A stretch of 64,000 bases of DNA. Origin: Roseivirga thermotolerans (GTDB lineage Bacteria > Bacteroidota > Bacteroidia > Cytophagales > Cyclobacteriaceae). This document shows, piece by piece, positions 34,628 to 43,555 of the stretch. The notes under the pieces are model-generated. The model worked only from the letters and a program-made list of their open reading frames with translations. It was not told where the DNA came from and did no database searches. Positions within the stretch are counted from its first letter, which is position 1. Every line of letters starts with the position of its first letter. The position numbers were made by a program, and so were the translations under genes. Where the stretch lies: positions 1-64,000 of the forward strand of contig NZ_BNAG01000004.1 of assembly GCF_014653175.1 (NCBI RefSeq). The letters are read 5' to 3'.

Positions 34628-35098
34628 CTAATTGGCCTCTTGACTAATTTTTGCTCTTTCTTGTTCTACCCAGGTTTTGAGCATTTCCAGGCGTTCTTCC
34701 GTTATTTTCGCATCGCTGTGCAGCCAAAGGTAGCCGGGGAGAGGCATATGGCCCTCTTCTACCTCTTCTACCATTTCTTCCAGTTTATGATCTCTTCTTC
34801 TGGCAGAATAGGTGGCCCATTCAGAAAAATTTAGCTCTTCACGACCGTGCTCTATATGTTCGGCAATAGACCAGCTAAAGGGAGCAATGCTGGCATACCA
34901 AGGGTATCGTGGCTGGTTGCTGTGGCAATCGTAGCAGGCCGACTTTAGAAAATCGGTCATTTGAGCATTCACCTGAAGGGTTTCTATAAGGTCGTTGTCA
35001 GTAACCGGTTCATTTATTCTCTCCGGTCGGTTTATAAACTGGATGACCACCAGGCCAACGACCAACACGAGCAGAATATATTTGAGTATTTTCTTCAT
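34628..35098 (-). CDS. Haem-binding domain protein (Haem_bd family)
   Basis: From ATG 35098 the product is 156 residues: an N-terminal membrane anchor (ILKYILLVLVVGLVVIQF) and a periplasmic domain with a single CxxCH haem site (SACYDCHSNQPRYPWY). This is typical of small Haem_bd cytochrome-like proteins of Bacteroidota. The frame is open to 35116, but MKKILKY is the natural start for the signal-anchor. It has its own terminator and follows a bidirectional terminator, so it is probably monocistronic. Confidence 0.87.
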   Translation of the reverse strand: MKKILKYILLVLVVGLVVIQFINRPERINEPVTDNDLIETLQVNAQMTDFLKSACYDCHSNQPRYPWYASIAPFSWSIAEHIEHGREELNFSEWATYSARRRDHKLEEMVEEVEEGHMPLPGYLWLHSDAKITEERLEMLKTWVEQERAKISQEAN

Positions 35099-35167
35099 AG
35101 GGTTGAATTTTGGCACAAGTTATTAATTATCGTTTGTTTGGTGAAGATGTTTATGACTATGCCAATA

Positions 35168-35196
35168 AAAAAGCCCGGTGACCAACCGGGCTTTTT
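35168..35196. terminator. Bidirectional terminator after the ECF operon
   Basis: A 12-bp stem (35168-35179 with 35185-35196) with A and T runs on both sides. It lies 16 bases after the last gene of the ECF operon on the minus strand. Confidence 0.8.
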
Positions 35197-35212
35197 GCTA
35201 AAGTCGCGAATT

Positions 35213-36532
35213 TTAGCGGTTTGATTTGCTCGATGTTCCGACCGCTCCTTTTAATGGAGCGGGGGGCGATGGAACCGCTTCTATTACAGTTGGGAAGAAG
35301 TCTACATCTTGCACAGACCATAAGTGACTGCTGCCGGATAGGCTGGTTTGCATTTTAGTGACATCGATTTCGTTTTTCACCTGATCCAACGACTTCTGCC
35401 CTTTGGCATAGGCATCTATTGTGCTCTTGGGTATAACCATGCGTATGCTTCTGGGAATATTAGCATTTCGGTAAGCTGAGCCAAGGTCTACATTGATAAT
35501 GACACTTTCGTTGCTGCCAAGGCTTCTTAGGGTTCTGCCATACTGAATTACATTTTCTTTAAGCATGTTTTCGAAATCGGGATAGGCTTCTTCAACAGCC
35601 TTCATGGCTTCTTCAATTTCCTTTTGCTTGTCTTCGGAGTTTTTAGATACAACTCGTGTGCCGCTGCCAATTGTCTGGCTAAGAATCGCCACGTTGCCGG
35701 AAACACTGGTGCTTAACTGAATGTTGAACATAAGTCCGAAACCATCAAAGTATGTCCAGTTAGTTCGGCCTCTTCTTCTAAACTTTCCGTCCATGCTGCT
35801 TTGAAGCAAGTCATCAAGAATACCTGCCAGAATTTTTGCATCGGTCATTTCTTTTTCAACATCTTCATTAACTTTTACTTCAATGGCATTCATGGCCTGT
35901 TCCAGGCTCAGTTTGCCTGAAGTGAAATCACTCAGCGTTTTTTGAGATATGCTGCTTTGCATTCTCTTTTTCTGGGTGGTAGGCCTTGCATAGGAGATAC
36001 GGTTGGCCGAAGTATTTACCTTCTCTTCCGTGATGATGTCTGTATAGTCCAGATTGAGCATTATTTTTTCCCCTGGCTTTAATTCGGTGAGCAAACTCCC
36101 ATAGTTGGCCAAAAACTCCTTCGATAGTTTCCGGAGTCGGTCTGCATTCTGTTTGTTCATTTCTTCGGCCGAAAGTTCATCAGCTTTTTCGCTACCATCG
36201 TCTTCGGTTTTTCCTCTCAGTACATCCAAAAAGACACGGCCATAGAAAGAGTTGCCCATAGAGAAAATAACTCCGCTACCAGGAATGTACATGCCTTTGG
36301 CACTGCGCGAAGAATAGAAGGAGTTTTCACTATCGCTAAATAAGTCGCCCAATACGTTTTGAAGAATCACAATGTCTTTTTCCATTTTGGGTAGTTTGGA
36401 AAGGTCTTGTGTTTGGTGGCTGTAGCCGCTAACAGTAGCCTGCGCAACGTCTACAAACTGCTGGGCCATTGCCGGACTGGCAATAAAGAGAGCCAGCAGA
36501 GCTACTAAGATGTTTCGTGTTGTCTTTTTCAT
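35213..36532 (-). CDS. Secreted protein with two copies of an unnamed domain (ECF operon)
   Basis: The 439-residue protein has a signal peptide (MKKTTRNILVALLALFIASPAMA). The mature part appears to hold two repeats of about 170 residues. Repeat A covers about 50-221 (EKDIVILQNVLGDLF, LKPGEKIMLNLDY, LSLEQAMNAIEVK). Repeat B covers about 229-394 (DAKILAGILDDLL, LGSNESVIINVDLG, KSLDQVKNEIDV). A third relative is the next gene upstream. The domain is not one I recognise. Its position behind an ECF sigma/anti-sigma pair suggests envelope or stress function. Confidence 0.75.
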   Translation of the reverse strand: MKKTTRNILVALLALFIASPAMAQQFVDVAQATVSGYSHQTQDLSKLPKMEKDIVILQNVLGDLFSDSENSFYSSRSAKGMYIPGSGVIFSMGNSFYGRVFLDVLRGKTEDDGSEKADELSAEEMNKQNADRLRKLSKEFLANYGSLLTELKPGEKIMLNLDYTDIITEEKVNTSANRISYARPTTQKKRMQSSISQKTLSDFTSGKLSLEQAMNAIEVKVNEDVEKEMTDAKILAGILDDLLQSSMDGKFRRRGRTNWTYFDGFGLMFNIQLSTSVSGNVAILSQTIGSGTRVVSKNSEDKQKEIEEAMKAVEEAYPDFENMLKENVIQYGRTLRSLGSNESVIINVDLGSAYRNANIPRSIRMVIPKSTIDAYAKGQKSLDQVKNEIDVTKMQTSLSGSSHLWSVQDVDFFPTVIEAVPSPPAPLKGAVGTSSKSNR

Positions 36533-36543
36533 AATTCAGATAT

Positions 36544-37155
36544 TTATTTTTTAGATGTTTTTATTCTGTTTTCGATTTGCTCAACAGAGAGCTTGTTACT
36601 TTCAATGTTCAATACATCGGCCTGTGCTATTGAAAAACTGATTTGATAGGTTCTTTCGGGTTGTTTTGGGCTTGTGGCCGGGTCTTCCTCTTGGTTAATT
36701 ATAGGGTCGTGAATGTTGAAGTGAAAGATTATAGATTCGTTGACCTTTACTCCGGGCAGGTAACTACTAAACTGATGCAGGAAGTGGGCCAGACTGCTCT
36801 TGAGCCTTTGCTGTTGTAAAGCCACAATCTCGTTGTCGTAGAACGTATCCATTAAGTCCGTATCTAGTTCTCGGCTCCAATTCATACGGCCATCAAGAAA
36901 TATGCGTGCATTTGGGGCTTCAATAAAGATAGTTGCTCCCTGACCTTCGGTATAGCTACTTTCCGTTTTTTGAATACGGTTGAGCAGTGGAGCACCTTCC
37001 CATTTTTTTAGAAAATTCTCCAGTGTTACCCGGCTAATTTCCAGATCCCTTTCTACCGGACTGAACTTTCCGTTTTTCATTTGTGCCTGGCTGGTGTTTA
37101 TGGTTAGAAACACCAGTGCAAAGGCAGTGAGTAGATAATTTGAGTTTTTGACCAT
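36544..37155 (-). CDS. Secreted protein with one copy of the same unnamed domain
   Basis: The 203-residue protein has a signal peptide (cut after TSQAQ, residue 25). The domain spans about 36-197, with the same order of elements as the larger neighbour: VERDLEISRVTLENFL, then a beta region (GATIFIEAPNARIFLDG), a helix, VNESIIFHFNI, and KLSVEQIENRI. It is 11 bases upstream of the two-copy gene and starts right after the anti-sigma gene. Function unknown. Confidence 0.75.
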   Translation of the reverse strand: MVKNSNYLLTAFALVFLTINTSQAQMKNGKFSPVERDLEISRVTLENFLKKWEGAPLLNRIQKTESSYTEGQGATIFIEAPNARIFLDGRMNWSRELDTDLMDTFYDNEIVALQQQRLKSSLAHFLHQFSSYLPGVKVNESIIFHFNIHDPIINQEEDPATSPKQPERTYQISFSIAQADVLNIESNKLSVEQIENRIKTSKK

Positions 37156-37156
37156 T

Positions 37157-37933
37157 TTATTTGTTGTTAGATAAGTTGGCAGCTACCGCATTCACACGTT
37201 CTGTTAAGTCAATGATAGCTTCTTCCATATCAATTTGCCGATTAACAGTGGCGTCTTCCAGAGCGCTAAAGGCTGCCTGAATGTTTCTTAAATCTTCGAT
37301 GCGCTGTGTTTCTAAATTGTTTGAGAAGTTCAGCACTATTTGATGAAGAATTTCGCGATAATCTTCGCCTACCTTTTCCGAAAATACAGTCAGCTCATTG
37401 AGCAGTGCTTCTCTTTCTCTGTTAAATGCTTCTTTCAGAAAGGTGTCATCATTCAGGCTGGCTTGTAATGCGCTGAATTTGCGATTGATGCTATCGTTGC
37501 GGTTGTGCAAGCTGGTGTTCATGTAGTCCAAAACCATTAGCCTGTCCTGGTAAATGAGGTCGGTTACCTCTTCTTCAGACATACCATACTGGGCAGGCCC
37601 AAAGGCCATCCGCCATCCGTCATTCGTTTTCTCTACTCTAAAGTTACTCAACCAGGCAAAGACACAAACCAGGAGCAAAGTGGCCGCAACAGCCACGTAC
37701 TTGCGCCAATACAGCCATTCTTCGTTTTTCGATGGCGTAATAAAGGCCATTGGCTGAGGCATTTCTTCATCTTCTAACTCACTGAACAACAAGCTGGTTT
37801 CTTGCATTTCTTCCAGCTTTGCTCGCTCCTCCGGATGCTCCTTCAGGTAGGCCTCTATGGCCTGTTTTTCTTCTTCGGGAAGCTCATCGTATAAGTAATC
37901 GATAAGCATTTCCCTGGTCGGTTTATAATTCAT
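37157..37933 (-). CDS. Anti-sigma factor, single membrane segment
   Basis: From ATG 37933 the product is 258 residues and overlaps the sigma gene by 11 bases; the longer open frame to 37996 lies inside the sigma gene and is unlikely. The N-terminal helical domain (TREMLIDYLYDELPEEEKQA) binds sigma; there is no zinc motif, so it is not a ZAS type. One membrane helix lies near 80-97 (VAVAATLLLVCVFAWL). The periplasmic part is long and coiled-coil-like (ALQASLNDDTFLKEAFNRER and beyond). Confidence 0.8.
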   Translation of the reverse strand: MNYKPTREMLIDYLYDELPEEEKQAIEAYLKEHPEERAKLEEMQETSLLFSELEDEEMPQPMAFITPSKNEEWLYWRKYVAVAATLLLVCVFAWLSNFRVEKTNDGWRMAFGPAQYGMSEEEVTDLIYQDRLMVLDYMNTSLHNRNDSINRKFSALQASLNDDTFLKEAFNREREALLNELTVFSEKVGEDYREILHQIVLNFSNNLETQRIEDLRNIQAAFSALEDATVNRQIDMEEAIIDLTERVNAVAANLSNNK

Positions 37934-38543
37934 AGTGTACCGTTTCTTTCGTAATGTTCCACTCCTCCAGTAGCTTTCTAAGGCTACCGAGTGCATAATA
38001 AAGCCTAGACTTTACGGTGTTTTCAGAGATATCCATCACCTCTGCTATTTCTCTTATTTTCAGCCCCTCGTACTCTTTCATTATCACCACCATACGTTGC
38101 TCCTCTGGTAAAGTAGCCAATGCTTTGGTGAGCACATTTTTGAGTTCTTTGTTGCCGAAGGATTTTTCCGGGTTATCCGATTTAGAATCGGAAAAAGTAT
38201 CGGCAATGGTGCGCTGATCGTCTTTGGTTTGCACTTTTAAAAAGGGGAAAACCCATTTTCTGTTTTGCCTACGAATTTCTTCGTGGCAATAATTAGAAGC
38301 AATGCGGTAAATCCATGGCTTAAAACTCGATTCGTCTTTAAGGCTGCCAAGATTTTTACTCATGGAAATAAACGTTTTCTGAGTTACCTCCATGGCTTGG
38401 TCATAATCGCCAAAGTATTTGAAGGCGAAGTTGTATATACGCTTTTGCCACTGTTTAACCAGCTGATTAAGTGCTATTACATCGCCTTGTTGGGCTGCCT
38501 TTACTAAGAAGTTGGTTTGTGGCATTAGGTTGAATTCCCGCAT
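37923..38543 (-). CDS. ECF-type RNA polymerase sigma factor
   Basis: The 206-residue sigma-70-family protein has region 2 (FAFKYFGDYDQAMEVTQKTF, about 38-65) and region 4 (ALATLPEEQRMVVIMKEYEG, then IREIAEVMDISENTVKSRLY, about 145-185). No extra C-terminal domain. The anti-sigma gene overlaps it. Starts MREFNLMPQTN; the internal Met (38525) is possible. It likely controls its own operon and the two secreted proteins behind it. Confidence 0.92.
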   Translation of the reverse strand: MREFNLMPQTNFLVKAAQQGDVIALNQLVKQWQKRIYNFAFKYFGDYDQAMEVTQKTFISMSKNLGSLKDESSFKPWIYRIASNYCHEEIRRQNRKWVFPFLKVQTKDDQRTIADTFSDSKSDNPEKSFGNKELKNVLTKALATLPEEQRMVVIMKEYEGLKIREIAEVMDISENTVKSRLYYALGSLRKLLEEWNITKETVHYEL

Positions 38544-38671
38544 TGCTTTGTGCTTCCTGTTCTACGATGAACAGCGAGAGAAAATAGTTTGAAGAAAGTT
38601 AAACATATTTCTTCGTGCACCGGTAAAGCGTTAGGGTTGCTACTGAAGGGCCAGTTAATGAAACACAAAAA

Positions 38672-38764
38672 GAGGTATCTCAAAAGCCTTAAAATTCCTC
38701 ATCTCAACTTGTCTATCGATAGGCAAGTTTAGGGTGACGCTGACCTAGCTTTTGAGAACACCTC
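38672..38764. repeat. Nested inverted-repeat element (MITE-like or structured RNA)
   Basis: The ends pair as GAGGT/ACCTC and TCTCAAAAGC/GCTTTTGAGA (38672-38687 with 38748-38764). Inside is a second 12-bp palindrome (38706-38729) centred on a TATCGATA. The 93-base size and terminal inverted repeats suggest a miniature transposable element or a remnant, but no target-site duplication is clear and no second copy is seen in this window. Confidence 0.4.
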
Positions 38765-38791
38765 CGCTTTTGGGCATGCTGCCAAAGGTAG

Positions 38792-39301
38792 TCAATAGTC
38801 AATTTTATTGAGGGTACCTTTAAGCCGCGTTGCTACAACCACTTGATCTAACTGATGTTTATTGAAGTCTTTTTTTAAGGAAACAGCGCGAATGTCTTGA
38901 GCCTCGGTACTTATTTCTGTAAGATGGAAGAGATTGAGTACCGATTTTTCGTAGCTCTTAAATTGAGCCAGAATACTGTTGGGCATGCCTTGCTGGTCTA
39001 CATAGCGTATTACAAATGTGAGGTCATTCACACGGCTAAAGCTTTCAGTTTGCATTTCCTTGTTATTGAGCAAAAGTTTCCAACCCTCGTCATCTTGGGA
39101 AAACTCATAGTACTGAAAACTCTCAATTGGATAGTCTTGTCGAATACCGCTCCATTTACCCTCGATTCCTGTCAATTCAATTTCTGGAGATTTGCCAAAA
39201 AGTCCTGGTCTGTTGGTTTGATGGTACAGACCTGAGCATCCGTAAAAATTGAGTGCAAAAAGGAGAATACAGAAAAGTTTGAGGAGCGATGAACACTTCA
39301 T
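38792..39301 (-). CDS. Small lipoprotein, unknown function
   Basis: From ATG 39301 the product is about 169 residues. The signal LFCILLFALNFYGC gives a lipid cysteine, and the mature part starts SGLYHQTNRPG. It continues with IEGKWSGIRQDYP and a beta-rich body (YYEFSQDDEGWKLLLNNKE), which suggests a small barrel of lipocalin type. No family recognised. Upstream 236 bases to the hybrid kinase gene, divergent. Confidence 0.65.
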   Translation of the reverse strand: MKCSSLLKLFCILLFALNFYGCSGLYHQTNRPGLFGKSPEIELTGIEGKWSGIRQDYPIESFQYYEFSQDDEGWKLLLNNKEMQTESFSRVNDLTFVIRYVDQQGMPNSILAQFKSYEKSVLNLFHLTEISTEAQDIRAVSLKKDFNKHQLDQVVVATRLKGTLNKIDY

Positions 39302-39537
39302 GGACCAAAATGGTACAATCATCGCGCCTCAGAGAACTTCCGTTGATATTCAGATACTTATAAATGTTGTTCGTCACAAATCCATCCCAATATGGGACAG
39401 GAGCTCCCGATTTGGGTAAAAAATAACCTTGCTACATAAAAATGCGTCAATTAAATAGTATCTTGCGTGCTTGCAAAATCAAGACTTAAAAAGAGTGTCT
39501 AAGTGCTTGATTTTCACCTTTCGCCCCGAAGCTCAAA

Positions 39538-42500
39538 ATGATTAAACCGGACTTTCCACACAACGAAAGAGAGAGGCAAAAAGCCTTAGAAGAGTATGAG
39601 ATATTAGATACCCTTCCGGAGAGAGATTTTGACGATATCACACAGATCGCTTCGGTTATATGCAACACACCAATTGCTCTCATTAGCTTAATAGATAAAG
39701 ACCGTCAGTGGTTCAAATCGAGAGTGGGATTAGAAGCACCGCAAACTTCTCGGGACGTAAGTTTTTGTGCCCATGCCATACACGACCCGGAGCATATTTT
39801 TGAGATTACCGATGCCCGAAAAGATGAGCGCTTCCATGATAATCCATTAGTTACTGAAGATCCGAGGATAGTTTTTTATGCCGGATCACCTTTGGTTTCG
39901 CCCGAAGGGCATTTGTTGGGAACCCTATGTGTAATTGACAGGGTAAGCAAAAAACTCTCTGAAGAACAAAAAAAATCACTTGCAGCACTTTCGCGTCAGG
40001 TAGTAAGTCAATTGGAGCTCAGAAAGAAGAATAAGGTTTTAGAGAAAGCCCGTAGACAGTACCAAACCCTTATTGAAAATGTAGATGACTTTGTGTTTGA
40101 GGCTAACGCCAAGGGCATGTTTACCTATTGCAACCCTTTAATGTCTGAAGAAATGGGCTTTAGCAGCGAAGAGTTGCTAACCATGCACTACACTGATCTG
40201 GTGCATCCGGATGACAGGCACAGAGTAAAAGAGTTTTATCGGGAGCAGATAGCCAATGGGGCAGACGATTGTTACATAGAGTTTAGGGTACTGATAAAAA
40301 GCAATCCGGAGGTTGAGCTAATTGTTGGGCAAAAGTCCAAGCTCATCTATGAGGAAGGTGAACTGGTAAAAGTAACGGCCATTTCGAGAAACATAACCCG
40401 CGAGGTGCAGCTTCAGCGAAAGTTCGATGAAAATGCTGAACTCTATAAGCTCATCTCAGAATCGGCCCAGGATTTGGTATGTATGCACAACCTCAAGGGA
40501 GAATATACTTACGTTTCTCCTTCGGTAGTCGATAACCTCGGCTATACACCCGAAGAAATACTCGGTACTTCTCCTTACGACCTCATGCATCCGGAAGATA
40601 TTGAACGGGCCCAAAAAGAAGCGCATCAACCCCTTTTAGAGGGAGAGAAGGAAAACTACTTTGAGTACAGACTGAGGCATAAAGATGGCCGATACCTTTG
40701 GTTCGAGTCTATCTCCACGGCCATAGAAGATGAAGAAGGTAAGGTAGTGTCTTTGAGATCTTCTACCCGCAACATACAGATCCGTAAGGAGCAAGAGGCC
40801 ATTATTAACAATCAACGGTCGCGGTTAGAGTCGTTTGTTTTGGCTACGCCCGCTCCGGTAGCCATGTTCGATACTGAAATGAAGTATCTGGCCTATAGTA
40901 GCCAATGGCTTAAAACTTATGGTTTGGAGGGCAGGGATATTATTGGGGTGAGCCATTATGAAATATTCCCTGAAATTGGAGATGACTGGAAAAAAATTCA
41001 TAGCGAATGCCTTCAGGGTAAAACCCATAGGAAAGATGAAGACCGGTTTGAGCGGGAAGATGGCTCCATACAGTGGATTAAGTGGGAGGTGAGGCCATGG
41101 TACAATAGAAAAGGAGATATAGGTGGAGTGATAATGCTCACCGATGACGTTACCAAAATAAAGGAACAGGAAATTGAATTGAGAGAGGCCAAGGAAAAAG
41201 CGGAGATAGCTTCGCAGGCCAAAGCCAATTTCCTTTCTGTAATGTCTCATGAAATTCGCACACCGCTCAATGCGGTTATTGGCATGTCTCATTTGCTCAT
41301 GCAAGAAGATCCAAGAGAAGATCAATTGCACGGCCTGAAGCTCATTCGCTTTTCCGGTGAAAACCTGCTCAGCCTTGTGAACGATATACTTGATTATAAT
41401 AAAATAGAAGCAGGAAAAATAGATTTGGAAAATATAGAATTCAGCCTCGAAGAGCTGGTAAATAACATTAAACACACGCATGCCTACAAAGCAGATGAAA
41501 AGTCTATCATGCTGAAGCTGCTTTACGATAAGGACATCCCGAGTTCTATCATTGGTGACCCTTCGCGTTTATCTCAGGTTTTGAATAACCTTCTAAGTAA
41601 TGCCATTAAGTTTACGAGAGAAGGAAGTGTTCGGATTAAGGTAGAAGAGTTGAGCCGAACCAAGGATGAAATAGAGCTGCAATTCGAAATTAGAGATACG
41701 GGTATTGGCATTTCAGAAGAAAACCTGGCCAAAATCTTCGACAGATTTGTTCAGGCCGAATCATATATAACCAGAAGTTTTGGCGGAACCGGGCTAGGAC
41801 TTTCAATTACTAAACGGTTGGTAGAAATAATGGGAGGGGAGATAAAAGTGAAGAGTAAAGTAAACGAAGGTTCTACCTTCTCATTTGTATTAAAAGTGCC
41901 ATACAAAGAACAAAGCGAAAACCAGGTAGACTTGGGAGGTAACTATGAATCTCAAAAAGATATCAATAGCCTCAATATTCATGTGTTGTTGGTAGAAGAC
42001 AACCAGGCCAATCAATTTGTGGCCACTAAGTTTTTAGAAAAGTGGGGGGTGAAAGTGAGCCTTGCGCAAAATGGAAATGAAGCCATTGATCTTATCAAGT
42101 CGAAAGCCTTCGATTTGGTGTTGATGGATTTGCAAATGCCGCAGAAAGATGGTCTGACGGCCAGCAAAGAAATTAGACAAATGGAAGAGGAGTATTTTCA
42201 GAAAGTGCCCATCCTGGCTCTCACTGCTTCTTCCGATGCCGGTACCATGAACAGAATCAGGGAGTTTGGTATGAACGATATTGTGGTAAAACCCTTTATG
42301 CCTTCTGAGCTCCACAAAAAAATTATAGCCAGTATAAAAGGTAGTGCCAGTGCGGTAGAGCCTGTTGCCAGCGAAAAAGTCGCTCGTCAGGTAAACGTAA
42401 GTTTGGACAGTATAAAGGCATCGCTTAAGTCATATTCTGTAAGTGATGAGCGTTTTACCAATAGCCTTTTGGGTAGCTTCATCCTCAATCTGGAAGAATT

Positions 42501-42732
42501 TGTGCAGCAGTTTCCCGGCTACATTAAGAACAAAGACGAGTCTTCGGCCAACTTTATACTGCACAAAATGAGAACCACCTTTCGCATGTGTGGCCAAAAC
42601 GATCTTACCGAGCGAATAGAGCAATGCATTCAGTCTATGGCCCATGAAGAAGAGCGTCCAATGGTTCCATCCATAATAGAGGATTGTGAGCGCTTGGCCC
42701 AACTTCTGCGCGAATACAGGGGGCAAGACTGA
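39538..42732 (+). CDS. Hybrid histidine kinase: GAF, PAS x3, kinase, receiver, HPt
   Basis: The 1064-residue soluble sensor contains a GAF domain (about 20-165; FCAHAIHDPEHIFEITDA), three PAS domains (about 175-295, 302-420, 425-550), HisKA with H571 (SVMSHEIRTPLNAVIG), HATPase_c to about 800, a receiver with D864 (LVLMDLQMPQKDG), and a C-terminal HPt domain with candidate H1009. So the whole four-step phosphorelay is in one chain. No membrane segment: it senses an internal signal through GAF/PAS (redox, light or small ligand). The output partner is not encoded next door. Confidence 0.93.
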   Translation: MIKPDFPHNERERQKALEEYEILDTLPERDFDDITQIASVICNTPIALISLIDKDRQWFKSRVGLEAPQTSRDVSFCAHAIHDPEHIFEITDARKDERFHDNPLVTEDPRIVFYAGSPLVSPEGHLLGTLCVIDRVSKKLSEEQKKSLAALSRQVVSQLELRKKNKVLEKARRQYQTLIENVDDFVFEANAKGMFTYCNPLMSEEMGFSSEELLTMHYTDLVHPDDRHRVKEFYREQIANGADDCYIEFRVLIKSNPEVELIVGQKSKLIYEEGELVKVTAISRNITREVQLQRKFDENAELYKLISESAQDLVCMHNLKGEYTYVSPSVVDNLGYTPEEILGTSPYDLMHPEDIERAQKEAHQPLLEGEKENYFEYRLRHKDGRYLWFESISTAIEDEEGKVVSLRSSTRNIQIRKEQEAIINNQRSRLESFVLATPAPVAMFDTEMKYLAYSSQWLKTYGLEGRDIIGVSHYEIFPEIGDDWKKIHSECLQGKTHRKDEDRFEREDGSIQWIKWEVRPWYNRKGDIGGVIMLTDDVTKIKEQEIELREAKEKAEIASQAKANFLSVMSHEIRTPLNAVIGMSHLLMQEDPREDQLHGLKLIRFSGENLLSLVNDILDYNKIEAGKIDLENIEFSLEELVNNIKHTHAYKADEKSIMLKLLYDKDIPSSIIGDPSRLSQVLNNLLSNAIKFTREGSVRIKVEELSRTKDEIELQFEIRDTGIGISEENLAKIFDRFVQAESYITRSFGGTGLGLSITKRLVEIMGGEIKVKSKVNEGSTFSFVLKVPYKEQSENQVDLGGNYESQKDINSLNIHVLLVEDNQANQFVATKFLEKWGVKVSLAQNGNEAIDLIKSKAFDLVLMDLQMPQKDGLTASKEIRQMEEEYFQKVPILALTASSDAGTMNRIREFGMNDIVVKPFMPSELHKKIIASIKGSASAVEPVASEKVARQVNVSLDSIKASLKSYSVSDERFTNSLLGSFILNLEEFVQQFPGYIKNKDESSANFILHKMRTTFRMCGQNDLTERIEQCIQSMAHEEERPMVPSIIEDCERLAQLLREYRGQD

Positions 42733-42865
42733 TTTTTTCGGAGTCTGTCTTTTTTCTGGAGTGGGTCAATGCACTTTCTTATAGTAGCCCCAAAGGCCGG
42801 AATCTGTTGCCCATTTGCTTGCCCATTTCAGTCATTCTTATGAACCAGTTTCTCTTTGACTAATA

Positions 42866-42924
42866 CTGATCTATATCAGCTTTTTTCACCACTATAAGTC
42901 ATTTTCTGAGTTGACGCACATCAG
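42866..42924 (+). promoter_or_regulatory. Two Crp/Fnr-type boxes upstream of yceI
   Basis: CTGAT-CTAT-ATCAG (42866-42879) and TTGAC-GCAC-ATCAG (42911-42924) both resemble the Fnr site TTGAT-N4-ATCAA. They are 45 bases apart, centre to centre. The downstream box is centred about 43 bases before the start site predicted from the -7 element at 42947-42954, the class II activator position. Confidence 0.55.
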
Positions 42925-42946
42925 CCGCTGAGCCATTAGCTCCGGG

Positions 42947-42954
42947 TACCTTTG
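42947..42954 (+). promoter_or_regulatory. Promoter -7 element of the yceI operon
   Basis: TACCTTTG matches TAnnTTTG exactly, 20 bases before the ribosome-binding-like GAGGAGG (42966-42972). No TTG at -33, consistent with an activator-dependent promoter. Confidence 0.55.
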
Positions 42955-42974
42955 AGTTATTCAAAGAGGAGGTC

Positions 42975-43553
42975 ATGATGAGCAGATTTATCTACGTTTT
43001 TTGTGCACTACTGGCTGCTTGGCTAATGCAAAGCACTGCCCTGTGGGCCCAGGAAAAACGCTTTGTTTTACAAGCCCGGCCGCAGTTTAAAGTACTCGGT
43101 ACTTCTACGTTACACGACTGGCACATGGAAACTTCGGTGGCTGAAGGATTTCTGGAGTGCCTTGCCAATGAAGGGGAATATCCTACGATAAAAGAGGCTA
43201 GGGTAACGCTTAAGGCCAAAGACCTGAAGAGTGGAAAGAAGGGGATGGATAGAAACGCCTATAAGGCTCTTTATGCCGAAAAGTACCCAATCATAGAGTT
43301 TAGGCTCCAAAATCTTTCTATCGATGAAACAGGCAGAGGCAAAGCACTGGGTACACTGTTTCTGGCTGGCACCAGCCGGGAGGTATCATTCACTGTAGAG
43401 CTGCAATACACCGAGGGAATAGTAGAAGTTACAGGCCGCACGGCCTTCCGTCTTACGGATTTCAACATAGAACCGCCCACAGCACTCATGGGCACCATAA
43501 AAACAGGTGATGATGTCACCATTGAATTCAACACAACTTTCAAAACTCTATAA
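42975..43553 (+). CDS. YceI-family periplasmic protein
   Basis: The 192-residue protein has a signal peptide (cut after ALWAQ) and a YceI-type lipocalin-like barrel: LGTSTLHDWHMETS, VTLKAKDLKSGKKGMD, YPIIEFRLQNLS and GTIKTGDDVTIEFN. YceI proteins bind isoprenoid or fatty-acid-like molecules. GAGGAGG at 42966-42972 favours the second ATG (42978), five bases on. First gene of a three-gene operon with a barrel and a second YceI-like protein. Confidence 0.88.
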   Translation: MMSRFIYVFCALLAAWLMQSTALWAQEKRFVLQARPQFKVLGTSTLHDWHMETSVAEGFLECLANEGEYPTIKEARVTLKAKDLKSGKKGMDRNAYKALYAEKYPIIEFRLQNLSIDETGRGKALGTLFLAGTSREVSFTVELQYTEGIVEVTGRTAFRLTDFNIEPPTALMGTIKTGDDVTIEFNTTFKTL

Positions 43554-43555
43554 CC

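Noticed and set aside
37934-37996. N-terminal extension of the anti-sigma factor
   Set aside because: It lies inside the sigma factor gene; the ATG at 37933 gives the normal overlap and a normal start.
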